Shown: one piece after another, positions 1 to 8,263 of the stretch | How positions within the stretch are numbered: the first letter of the stretch is position 1 | Layout of the letters: every line of letters begins with the position of its first letter | Source of the DNA: Ophiothrix spiculata | Taxonomy: Eukaryota > Echinodermata > Ophiuroidea > Amphilepidida > Ophiotrichidae | Reading direction: 5' to 3' (one strand) | DNA length: 20,325 nucleotides | NCBI GenBank assembly: GCA_000969725.1 | Contig: JXSR01S027770.1 | The notes under the pieces: model-generated | Databases searched by the model: none | Seen by the model: only the letters and a program-made list of their open reading frames with translations | What the model was told of the DNA's origin: nothing | Translations under genes and position numbers: made by a program

Positions 1-490
1 ATAGTAGAAAACAACTTCGATGAAACCATCACTCATGTAAAGTGCTCAACTATAAATATAGGAGCAATATAATTAAAAATAAAGTGACACAGGTACATTT
101 ATAGTACACAAATTTGTACTATATTTGTACTAAAACTGAAATATAATTATGTTCCAAATGTGCACCTTAGGAATGTTGTACTATTTTTGTACTCGATTTT
201 GTCCAGGATTATGACCAAGCCGAGATATTATATTTATCAAGGATTAATTTGATACCATATACATTAAAATCAATTGAGTTGGATTCTTCACAATGACGAA
301 ATTAGGAATTGCATTACATGTTCAACAATAATGACAATAGCAACATAGAATGAAGCCCTCATTAATAATTTCTTTCGCCAGTTTCGCATAACATACTGCA
401 TAGCGCGAAAGGTAATTACTATGCACAATACCGATCCACAGCCCTCATGCATCGCGCAGGCGTAACTGCCAGAAATAAACAGTTTTGGCC
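1..490. other. Intergenic DNA, nothing recognised
   Basis: AT-rich sequence with no convincing reading frame or RNA gene. It contains several GTACT/AGTAC motifs (about 75-195), including an imperfect palindrome near 79-120, and a small GCGCGAAAG patch near 402-411. It probably lies upstream of the CARD gene. Confidence 0.5.
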
Positions 491-492
491 AA

Positions 493-522
493 ACTCATAT
501 GAGTCATATTGAACTATAAATA
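493..522 (+). promoter_or_regulatory. Candidate promoter: AP-1-like palindrome plus TATA box
   Basis: A perfect 12-bp palindrome ACTCATATGAGT (493-504) overlaps a consensus AP-1 site TGAGTCA (500-506). A strong TATA-type sequence TATAAATA (515-522) follows 8 bp later. This would place a plus-strand transcription start near 545-555, about 770 bp upstream of the CARD exon. The motifs are seen directly. The link to the CARD gene is inferred from strand and position only, since no 5' untranslated exon with a clear donor could be identified between them. Confidence 0.3.
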
Positions 523-1318
523 ACGTTAAATTCGCATGTGCTCACAGCGAGACCTTCAATGCTCCTCGTTTTACAATATAGGGTTTTAGTGAACGAGAAT
601 TGGTTCCCGGTGGCTTATGACATCTTAAATGGTTGTCAAGATGTCACATACCGCCGGGGACAACTCCACGTTCACCACAACCCTATTTTTTGTAAATTGA
701 GGAGCGTTGAAGGATCATTTTGTGCTTTGCTTCCAAGTATTCTCTTGGTTCAGTCAAGCGTGACAAAGACATTCAACCACCTGCTTATCACTCTACTACA
801 GATAGACATTCCACATGACCATTCAACTTGAGTAGAAAAGTGACCTTAAACAAGGCGGGGTCAAATCAAATTGGACCTTAAAATCACGTTTTTGACTCAT
901 TTTTGTTGTTGCCCCTTAAATGCCAGTACATGAGAAAATTGATCACATTCGTCGTTCCATTTCACACCCAACAAGATAACCTATCAAATCTGACCAAAAG
1001 CAACATAAGTTTCCATCATAAATTGACCTTTACGTAAAAAAGTGATAACAATATTTGTGTTCCAACTATATGAGCAACCGTGTACCTTAATTACAGTTTT
1101 CAGCAAGCAGAGATCTAGGTTATATTTAAATGTCAAAAATACACAATATACTCAAATTTGACACCTATTCCCGTAACACAGATAGAGTCAGTAACCTCCG
1201 AGATTTGGAAAATTTTAATTTCAGATTTACAGGAAAGTCTTAAAATGACAGTTTCTTATAAAAACTTTTCTGAATTTCTTTTCTTTCACTTTGAATCATC
1301 AATTTGTTTCGCTGACAG
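523..1318. other. Presumed 5' leader or first intron of the CARD gene
   Basis: No domain-bearing reading frame is recognised here. A 97-codon open stretch (538-831) begins at GTG rather than ATG and matches no family known to me. An ATG at 1245, in frame with the CARD exon, is an alternative start if the acceptor near 1317-1318 is not used. It would add 27 residues of unremarkable sequence to the N-terminus. Confidence 0.35.
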
Positions 1319-1644
1319 ATCAAAAATGGAAAAAGGAAATCGACTAGAAATAGTACAAGCTATTCTTAGTAAAGCTACCGTTATTATCTGTAAGCACTTG
1401 GATCCAGGGGAACTTTTACTGTACATGCAAGCTGCAGAAGCTTTGACACACAATGAAGTACAACATATTAAAAGCAATGTGACAGCGTCTGGTCGATCAG
1501 AATGTCTGCACAACATTCTGATGACTAAACCAACAGAATCATACGAAGCATTTATGGACGCATTACTTAACATTCAACGCAAGGATATTTATGATTTAAT
1601 TCACGACATTGAGAAAAAAGTTGGCTATACAAGATATGGGAAAG
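1319..1644 (+). CDS. Exon 1 of predicted CARD / B-box / NHL protein: CARD domain
   Basis: Encodes a caspase-recruitment (CARD) domain of the death-fold superfamily, a six-helix homotypic interaction module used in apoptosis and innate immune signalling. Residues 1-106 of the product show the CARD pattern: an ILSKATVIICKHLDPGELL helix pair, LTHNEVQHIK (the typical 'LT..E...I' turn), a SECLHNIL helix, then YEAFMDALL followed by a terminal helix. The ATG at 1326 has A at -3 and G at +4 and follows a plausible acceptor (pyrimidine-rich, ending CTGACAG at 1318). The exon ends at a strong donor, AAAG|GTAAGT (1644/1645), in phase 1. Reading continues open past the donor to a stop at 1796 with AATAAA directly after it, so an unspliced CARD-only product of 156 residues is possible. 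CARD assignment is by pattern recognition. An alternative death-fold subclass (Death or DED) is less likely. Confidence 0.62.
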
Positions 1645-1796
1645 GTAAGTCTGACAATAAATGTAATCAGATCAAAGAAGTTCCTGATCCGCCCAAGCCC
1701 TGTATCCAGAGGGTGTGTTTCAAACGCTTAAAACGCTTTAAACTCGCATTCTCCTCTCTTCAGAAAATTAAAATGAACGTGAAAATGAAAGAGTAA

Positions 1797-1802
1797 AATA
1801 AA
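1797..1802 (+). promoter_or_regulatory. Candidate intronic polyadenylation signal
   Basis: AATAAA follows immediately after the TAA stop (1794-1796) that ends the CARD reading frame when it is read through the donor at 1645. If used, it would give a short CARD-only transcript. A single hexamer in AT-rich DNA can occur by chance. Confidence 0.25.
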
Positions 1803-2208
1803 TATGTTTTCGCTAAATTTGGTTGATAAATCTTACTTTGGTTTTTATTGTAGAAATTTGACATTAAAAATAACTCGTTGAGCTCTTATTCAAAGAAGCT
1901 GCACATTTGCATTTTGTAAGTTAGTAGTGTTTCTTTAGTTGGTTTAAATATAAATATATAAATAGAAGTATTTTTTTTTTACTTTTAGCGGAAGGTCCTT
2001 GACTTGTCAATGTACATAGGCTCTACAGTATAGCCCTGTAAAATTGGATACTTTTTCTAGTTGGAAATGTTCATCTATTCCATGTATTGTATTTTTTTCA
2101 TGGGACAGAATGATGGAAATTGAATTTACAACTCTCGTTTTCGAATAAATCGGATGTCATTTGATATTAAAATTTCAAGGGGACTTTTATAGGAGGTACA
2201 TTTTTCAC

Positions 2209-2432
2209 CATCTGATACTCGTATGGCAAGATCTGATATGGATAATACACGTTTTATTATACATAAAACGGTTGTCAGTTACAAGTCGTTTTCTGTTGCA
2301 GGACCCATTATCTGGAGAAGACTCCCAAACAATGTCCATCAGCATTTACAAAAGCTAGGTTTGCATCACCTTACAGAAACAATTTCAGAACATACACCAG
2401 TTAAAGTTGTTCAATATGATGCTGCTAGATAA
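2209..2432 (+). pseudogene. Degraded LINE ORF2 3' end fragment
   Basis: A 69-residue frame from 2223 contains SFSVAGPIIWRRLPNNV preceded by DNTRFIIHKTVVSY. This matches the C-terminal signature of many CR1/Jockey-like LINE ORF2 proteins (pattern RSFSxAGPxLWNxLP after a short DTR/basic segment). It ends at TAG 2430-2432 and has no reverse transcriptase upstream, as expected of a 5'-truncated dead copy. It lies in sense orientation within predicted intron 1. An overlapping frame from 2161 is a shadow. The family is recognised from memory of the motif, so the exact clade is uncertain. Confidence 0.45.
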
Positions 2433-2623
2433 CAAAAACTGAATTTACGGGTCTTTTGATTAGATTCAACTAATGAAAAATTAGCTTTCTCTCCAGAATG
2501 CTTTCAATTGCAATCAGATTTTGGACTTCAAGATATTATGAGTTTATTATAACCTCTTTAACAGAAACATTATGACAAATTTTATATCATTGGATTTATT
2601 TGTCTATATTTGTTAAACACTAG

Positions 2624-2719
2624 CAATTGAAGAAGAATATGTTGCTGCAAGTTCAATTAAGAGGAAACCACACATGCACAAGGAGGAGCAGAATGAGGAA
2701 ATACCCCAGCAGAAGAAAG
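2624..2719 (+). CDS. Exon 2: short charged linker between CARD and B-box
   Basis: A 96-nt stretch between an acceptor (ACACTAG|CA) and a donor (AAAG|GTATGC). Joined to exon 1, the split codon becomes GCA and the frame stays open for all 32 codons. These encode residues 107-138, a Lys/Glu/Gln-rich hydrophilic linker with IEEEYVAAS at its start and QNEEIPQQKK at its end. It enters and leaves in phase 1, like the neighbouring exons. There is no domain, so support comes only from splice signals, phase and an open frame. RNA evidence would settle whether it is used. Confidence 0.45.
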
Positions 2720-3254
2720 GTATGCCTTTTACATCATTACATCACCTGCAATTAAGTAAAATCTTTCATTCATTATCGCTTTTGATCAGCCGGAGAATTA
2801 CTTGTAGTAATTTTCAAAAAATTTTGTTCCTGGTACTTGAAAGAAATGATTGACTGTAAATATCAACCAAAAATTAAAAAATGTGGCCAAACTTGAAAAA
2901 ATCGATTTTTCTTATATTTTGTCCATCGATAGTCCTTTGACCATTAACAAACTAAATATTTTTCTCATTTTCTGTTGGTTTCCATGGCAACGGGCCGATT
3001 CCTTTTTTTTTGGTAATTTAGGACAAATTAAAAGATTTAAAGGTCTAAATATCAAGATTTTGTGTCATCCATTGAGCTTAAAACTAATTCTTTGAATGTT
3101 TCTTTGTACTTGTAAGCATTAGCATGTCTTATCTTAATGTTAAAAGCAACAGAATAATTTAATCTCGCGATATAGGAATGCACCATTAATTTGAAAAAGG
3201 TGTATTTTTTCATTTTTCCGATTTGTCAAAACAATTAAGGGGTAACTTTCGAAG
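2720..3254 (+). other. 5' part of predicted intron 2
   Basis: AT-rich DNA with no coding signal. An 81-codon open stretch (2850-3095) is low-complexity and matches nothing. Intron 2 would extend to about 14057 and contains the LTR retrotransposon, the inverted repeat array and a MITE. Confidence 0.4.
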
Positions 3255-3259
3255 CTTAT
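3255..3259. repeat. Target site duplication CTTAT (left)
   Basis: CTTAT immediately precedes the TGTCA terminus of the left LTR. The same five bases follow the TGACA terminus of the right LTR at 11336-11340. Confidence 0.9.
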
Positions 3260-4788
3260 TGTCACGTTAAAACCAAATGTACTCTAGACGCTACAATAAA
3301 AATACAACTAGACCAGAATAGATTTAATAAATTAAATTTATATATTCTTTCTTGATTCTCAAAATAAAGAGGTATGTACAAATTACATTAATAAAAGAAA
3401 TTTCTTTATGAAATATCGAAAATATTTGAGCTCATAAAATTTGATCTTGTTTTGGATTAAATGGTTTTGTTTTACTCAAAATTAAATTAGTGCACTTCCC
3501 TTTAATAAAATGTTAAAGCCGGCGTACGCGAAAACTGAGGTGATGCTCTTAAAAACGTTGACGCTCCATGTCGTTGAAAACTCGCCGAATCACACACAAA
3601 TCAAAGTCCATCTTTAAAGAAAAGTCTTGGGAGTTCCTTTTCCAGATACGAAATCGTCGATGAGGATAACAGTCAAATAATGGTAATGATAATGGCGGTA
3701 ACTTCTCAAAAACGTTCCAAATAACGGTAACGGCCAAATTACGGTGGACTACAGAAAAATCAAATCAAGTAAAGTACACTAAGTCTCTGAATGACTTCTG
3801 TATGTCCGAAATTGGTTATAACAATTATTCATGTGATTTTAATCACCATTTCTTTACAGTTCAGAGCATCCATAATTTAGTCATTAAACATGACCTATGA
3901 AAATATTTCCAAAAATCAGTTTTAAAACTTTCTCTCATTTTATCAGAGAATTTATAATTTACAAAATTAAATTTCCATCATTCTATAAATGATTATTTAC
4001 ATTTCATCAGCATGGTTGAACTTGAATTGGATTTACATTATTTTGCTAATTAATAATTAAATTTCAAGTTCATAATTCATAATAACCAAAAATTGTTTAA
4101 AATTTCAACTGAATATTCATCTTCAATGTGAATTTCAAAATGCGTGGACACATTTTTCAGTATCCAACTCTTCAATCCATTATTTACTAATTAAACCATA
4201 ATATCAAACTTACATGAAATAAAGATGACTTGTGGACTACTGGTAGTAGAGTTGCCTCACACCACACCCATCACCAGCCAACATCGACCCAGCTTTCCTT
4301 GGCAGCATCTGCATTGTCCCCCGATGAACCTCAAGTTCAATGATGAAGTTTGCTTCTCGGCAAGCAAACATTTCATATATTAGACAACTCCACGCCAAAC
4401 TATCCACATTCTACATGGAAATAACTCTAAAACATTGCAGAGTTTTCCAATGTGGACGCGTAATTAAAGCCCTGGTGTCGACTTGTGGTTTGCAAACTCA
4501 ATACATGATGTTACTCCAGCTAGTCATTTAGCACAAAGTGAGGTCCAAATATCATTTCAACCAACTCCCCACCATAAAATCAATGCAATTTTATAACTGA
4601 GCGAACATTTCAAATAAGATGAATTGAACACAAGATTTATATTCAAATTGGAAAAAGTTGTCTGTGAAAGCTTTTCACATCAATAATTCCATACAAAAGA
4701 AACAAGATTTGAAACTAGTCTATCTTTGACTATGGGAAATTAACACTGAAAATATTAGACTTGACTTGGAGATCTTATGAACCTGACA
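3260..4788 (-). repeat. 3' LTR of the retrotransposon
   Basis: A 1529-bp direct repeat of 9721-11335, starting TGTCACGTTA and ending CCTGACA. Compared with the other LTR it lacks about 72 bp (near 4184) and about 15 bp (near 3695), and differs by roughly 26 substitutions plus a few 1-3-bp indels. The 63-codon frame at 4340-4531 is present in both LTRs only because they are copies, and is not a gene. Confidence 0.93.
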
Positions 4789-4790
4789 AT

Positions 4791-4804
4791 TAGGCCCCCT
4801 TTAA
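4791..4804 (-). other. Polypurine tract of the retrotransposon
   Basis: On the minus strand TTAAAGGGGGCCTA lies 2 bp before the start of the 3' LTR. This is the expected place and composition for the primer of plus-strand DNA synthesis. Confidence 0.7.
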
Positions 4805-4968
4805 GAGTAAATGCCTTGGCATTTTACTTAAATCTAAGGGCATAAATCTACACTTCCAAGTCTGAATTAATAAAACTTGTCTAATATCAAATACAAATAT
4901 TTCAATAAACATATTTACAAAACTTCTTAGTAGAAAAATCTACCATAATCTATATTTATTCCACCGAA
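4805..4968 (-). other. Residual 3' end of pol, RNase H missing
   Basis: Only about 165 bp separate the RT stop from the polypurine tract. This is too short for the tether and RNase H domain (normally more than 200 residues), and no RNase H motif is visible in any frame. The RT frame stops at 4969 four residues after the conserved FYRK segment. An internal deletion between RT and the polypurine tract is the simplest explanation. Confidence 0.6.
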
Positions 4969-5922
4969 CTAAACGCTTCCATACTTCCTGTAGAATCCAA
5001 CAAGTCCAAGAAAAGATCTCAGTTGTGTCTTTGTTGTTGGTTGTGGAGCAATTCTTATCGCTTCAACTTTGATTGGTCTTGGTTTGGTGACGCCTTTACC
5101 GACAACATGACCTAGGAATTCAACTTCACTAAATCCCACAAAACACTTCGACGGTCTGGCGGTTAACCCTGCTTTCCTTAATCTCCTCAAGACTTCCTTC
5201 AAGAGTATGATATGTTCTTCCCATGTTGTAGTATGAATCAAAATATCATCAAGATAGTTGTGAACATTCTTCAATCCATGAAGGAGTCTTCGCATTACCC
5301 TGCTGAAGGTCTGTGCTGCGTTTACAAGACCAAATGGCATAAAATTGAATTCATATTGGCCTCCATTCACTCCTGGAACAACAAACGCAGTATATTTCTT
5401 GGAGTCCTCAGCCATGGGTACCTGCCAGTAACCTTTGCTGAAGTCAATCTTTGTGAAATAGTTGTCCTTGGAAAGTTGAGCGAATATGTCTTCTGGATCT
5501 GAGATTGGTTCGGCATCAAACACTGTTTTAGCATTCATCAACCTCATGTCACAGCAAATTCGTAAAGTGCCATCTGTTTTAGATACAACGGTCAAAGGAC
5601 AAGCATATGGACTATTGCTTTCTCTAATGATGATTAATTCTAACATTTTGTCCAGCTCCTTCCGTACTTCATCTCGAAGAGCATGTGGTATCGGATAAGG
5701 CTTACTCCTGACCGGTATATCATCTGTAGGTATAATTGTATGTTCTCCTAAATTTGTATTTCCTGGTAAATCGGTAAGAACATCTCTATAATTGCCAAGG
5801 GCACGTTTTGCATCTGTGGTCTGGTCATGATGTAAGTGTTGATCTACTTTGACATCTTTAGCGGATTCTGTTGAAGACAGTGGAGGTAAGTATAACATTT
5901 CTTCGCTGTTATTCTCATCCAT
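4969..5922 (-). CDS. pol: Reverse transcriptase domain of the retrotransposon, truncated C-terminally
   Basis: A 317-residue frame with the Ty3/gypsy reverse transcriptase palm and fingers. Visible are KIDFSKGYWQ with catalytic Asp160, MPFGLVNAAQTF at 195-206, YLDD at 223-226 (the catalytic Asp pair), and the FLGHVV and LRSFLGLVGFYRK motifs near 269-313. In an intact element this enzyme copies the genomic RNA into DNA in cytoplasmic particles. The frame opens at an ATG overlapping the stop of the integrase frame by 8 bases (5915-5922), so translation would need reinitiation or a frameshift, or the overlap is a mutation. The RICCDMRLMN segment deviates from the common RFCVDYRxLN form. The protein ends right after FYRKYGSV, and no RNase H follows. 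Confidence 0.88.
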   Translation of the reverse strand: MDENNSEEMLYLPPLSSTESAKDVKVDQHLHHDQTTDAKRALGNYRDVLTDLPGNTNLGEHTIIPTDDIPVRSKPYPIPHALRDEVRKELDKMLELIIIRESNSPYACPLTVVSKTDGTLRICCDMRLMNAKTVFDAEPISDPEDIFAQLSKDNYFTKIDFSKGYWQVPMAEDSKKYTAFVVPGVNGGQYEFNFMPFGLVNAAQTFSRVMRRLLHGLKNVHNYLDDILIHTTTWEEHIILLKEVLRRLRKAGLTARPSKCFVGFSEVEFLGHVVGKGVTKPRPIKVEAIRIAPQPTTKTQLRSFLGLVGFYRKYGSV

Positions 5923-8263
5923 ATCTGAACCACTTCATCTCCACTTCATCTTGAATCACTGCTACTGCCACAACTTCAAACACCTCGCCATGATCATCTA
6001 CTTCTATCAGTGATGCAGCTATTTCACGTCGAAGATATTTCTTCAATAAGTTAATGTGGAATGTCTGCTTTCTGTGTCCAAGGTCTATTTGGTAGTTCAT
6101 TCTGTTGACTTTCTTCACGATCTTAAAAGGCCCCTTCCAATGCATCAGAAGCTTGTTTGCATCCGTTGGAAGTAGAAGTAGTACTTTATCCCCTTCATTA
6201 TAAGAACGTGGTCTAGTCTTCTTATTGTATTGAGCTCTATATTTGCCCATTGATTTCTTTATCTCTTCACGGGCAAGTTGACATGTAGTTTCCAGGCGAT
6301 CTTGAAGGTCGATAACGTATTGATACGTGTTCTTGGTTTCCCCTTCATTGGTTTCACCTGTCCATAATTCACTCAGGATTGCCATTGGTCCCCTCACACT
6401 GCGTCCATACAACAATTCGAATGGAGAAAAACCTGTGGTTGACTGTGGTGTATCTCTATAGGCGAACAAGAGTGGACAGATGTAACGGTCCCAATCTTTT
6501 GGACGCTCCTCACACATCTTCTTCAACCCAGCTTTAAGCACACCATTCTGTCTCTCCACTGCACCGTTGCACATAGCATGATAAGGTGTAGTTACCATAG
6601 ATTCGATGGATAACAGACGATGAAGTTCCTTCATGACTCTAGATGTAAATTGAGTTCCCTGATCCGTCAGAATCTGATTTGGCACACCTAAGCGAGTAAA
6701 CATAACTAGGAGCTCTTCAGCTACCACTTCTGCCTCGATTGTCTTCAAGGGTACTGCCTCTGGATACCGTGTAGCATAATCAATGAGTACTAAGATATAG
6801 CGATGTCCTCGATCAGTTGTTGGTTTGATGGGTCCCACTATATCTACAGCCACTCTTTCAAACGGAGTATCCATAATCGGCATCTCTCCCAGTGGTACCT
6901 TGGTTACTCTCCCTTTGGGTATAGTTCTTTGGCAAATATCGCAAGATTGACAATATCGACGAATATCTGCTCCCATCCCTGGCCAGTAGAAGTTAGCATT
7001 TATTCTATCGCATGTCTTCTTTGCTCCCTGATGACCTCCCAGGATTGATTCATGAGCGATCTTCATGACTTGCTTCCGATATGAAAGGGGTACGACGACT
7101 TGTCGAAATTGGTTTCCATACTCAACATTTGGAGCCTTGAAATCCCTATACAATATCCCCTTGTCATAGATGAACATACATGAGCCACCACCACGACATT
7201 GTTTCACATCATTGGCCTTTGCAGCTTCATGGAGTTTCTTGAGTGTCAAGTCATCCTTCTGCTTTTGTTTCAGCAAGTCTGGGGTAACAACATCTCCATC
7301 TGTAGGAGGGACAATGAGTGGTTTAAATGGTTTACTCTTCACCCTAGTTTGGCTACGAGTTTGAACCATACCGACATGTTCTACCTTTCTAGGAAGAACG
7401 GAAGTAACTGAATTATCAGTGACATCATCACTGAATGTTACACACTCATTTGACGTAGTAAGACGAGAATCTGTCCAGTTTGGGTCTGGGTCATTGACAT
7501 CTCTCATTCCTGCCATCTGTCCAAGTATGAGGTCATATACTGGTGTAGGACATACTTTTGCAACAACTTCACCAACAAAGAATGGAGTATCTATCTTCAC
7601 CTTTGCTGTCTGAAACCTGCGGACCGTGCCATCTAGTAGAATACAAGTGACGAACTTGTCAGTCTTCTGTTCTGGTCGTACAAGACTCTCTTTGATGACG
7701 ATACCATCACAACCTGAATCACGGAGTGCAGTTGTCCTTTGGTTGCCAACATATCCTTTTACCACGACCATTTCTGAACTTCTAGACTTTCGAGGACAGG
7801 CTGCCGTAATCACTGTCAGTTCGTGGCCACACTCTAACTTGTATACACCTTTGTTTGGAATAACTCCGGGTTTGTCAGTATACACCATCATACATGCTGC
7901 CTTGTCACCACACTGGTTACCACACTTGCTGTTATCTGTGTTGGTCTTTGGATTGGTTTCACCATTCTGAAGAAAAGATTGCAGTCTTCTTTCTCCACCA
8001 GATGTCTTCATTAAAGCAGTTAACTTTGGTCTGTTTCTGCAGTCTCTCGCATGGTGACCTGAACGATTACAGATGTAGCATGATCCCCTTATCTTACTAA
8101 TACTCTTACTTTCTTGACCTTGACCTTTTGAACCGGATGATTCAAATTTTTGAATGTCGCTTTTGGCATTTTTGGCAAAGGTTTTCTGAGTATTTGAAAC
8201 ACTCTTTACTTTATTACCACCTGATTGAAACCAACCACCATGAGCTAATATATTGATCAGCAA
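5915..8263 (-). CDS. pol: Zinc knuckle, protease and integrase frame of the retrotransposon
   Basis: A 782-codon frame. From the N-terminus it has: a CCHC zinc knuckle (C62, C65, H70, C75, the nucleocapsid end of gag); an aspartic protease with ALRDSG (Asp182-Gly184) and the later DLILGQ near 244-249; and an integrase with an HHCC finger (H404, H411, C441, C444), a DDE triad of D474, D534 and E570 with the D-x35-E spacing, and a GPY/F module (HWKGPFKI near 708-715, HINLLKKY near 736-743). Its functions are to cleave the polyprotein and insert the cDNA into host DNA in the nucleus. No reverse transcriptase lies between protease and integrase; RT follows in the next frame. The ATG at 8263 is probably not a true start, because the frame picks up the gag product after a frame break in 8214-8263. 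Confidence 0.9.
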   Translation of the reverse strand: MLINILAHGGWFQSGGNKVKSVSNTQKTFAKNAKSDIQKFESSGSKGQGQESKSISKIRGSCYICNRSGHHARDCRNRPKLTALMKTSGGERRLQSFLQNGETNPKTNTDNSKCGNQCGDKAACMMVYTDKPGVIPNKGVYKLECGHELTVITAACPRKSRSSEMVVVKGYVGNQRTTALRDSGCDGIVIKESLVRPEQKTDKFVTCILLDGTVRRFQTAKVKIDTPFFVGEVVAKVCPTPVYDLILGQMAGMRDVNDPDPNWTDSRLTTSNECVTFSDDVTDNSVTSVLPRKVEHVGMVQTRSQTRVKSKPFKPLIVPPTDGDVVTPDLLKQKQKDDLTLKKLHEAAKANDVKQCRGGGSCMFIYDKGILYRDFKAPNVEYGNQFRQVVVPLSYRKQVMKIAHESILGGHQGAKKTCDRINANFYWPGMGADIRRYCQSCDICQRTIPKGRVTKVPLGEMPIMDTPFERVAVDIVGPIKPTTDRGHRYILVLIDYATRYPEAVPLKTIEAEVVAEELLVMFTRLGVPNQILTDQGTQFTSRVMKELHRLLSIESMVTTPYHAMCNGAVERQNGVLKAGLKKMCEERPKDWDRYICPLLFAYRDTPQSTTGFSPFELLYGRSVRGPMAILSELWTGETNEGETKNTYQYVIDLQDRLETTCQLAREEIKKSMGKYRAQYNKKTRPRSYNEGDKVLLLLPTDANKLLMHWKGPFKIVKKVNRMNYQIDLGHRKQTFHINLLKKYLRREIAASLIEVDDHGEVFEVVAVAVIQDEVEMKWFRYG

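Larger units (their letters stand above)
1645..2623 (+). other. Predicted intron 1
   Basis: Begins GTAAGT (1645) and ends TTAAACACTAG (2623). It holds the 3' extension of the CARD reading frame (to 1796), an AATAAA hexamer at 1797-1802, a poly-T tract near 1971-1980 and a LINE-like fragment at about 2209-2432. The intron is inferred from splice-site consensus and from phase agreement with exon 2. Confidence 0.45.

Noticed and set aside
538..831. 97-codon plus-strand frame near the candidate promoter
   Set aside because: It starts at GTG, has no recognisable domain, and no splice donor or homology supports it.
1158..1325. N-terminal extension of the CARD frame to 1158
   Set aside because: The frame opens at TTG, not ATG, and a good acceptor plus a well-placed ATG lie at 1318-1328. 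The ATG at 1245 is kept only as an alternative.
1286..1573. 95-codon minus-strand frame
   Set aside because: It lies antisense within the CARD exon; the plus-strand frame has the domain and splice signals.
2850..3095. 81-codon frame in intron 2
   Set aside because: Low-complexity Phe/Ile/Lys-rich translation with no splice context.
4340..4531. 63-codon frame, also found at 10887-11078
   Set aside because: It is preserved in two places only because both are LTR copies of one element. The frame is antisense to the element and resembles no protein.
5212..8100. Several 64-114-codon open frames on the plus strand
   Set aside because: They lie antisense to the protease, integrase and RT coding sequence, show no domain, and are explained as shadows of the minus-strand frames.
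8214..8263. Programmed gag-pol frameshift
   Set aside because: The shift falls before the zinc knuckle, and no convincing slippery heptamer was seen, so an indel is more likely.
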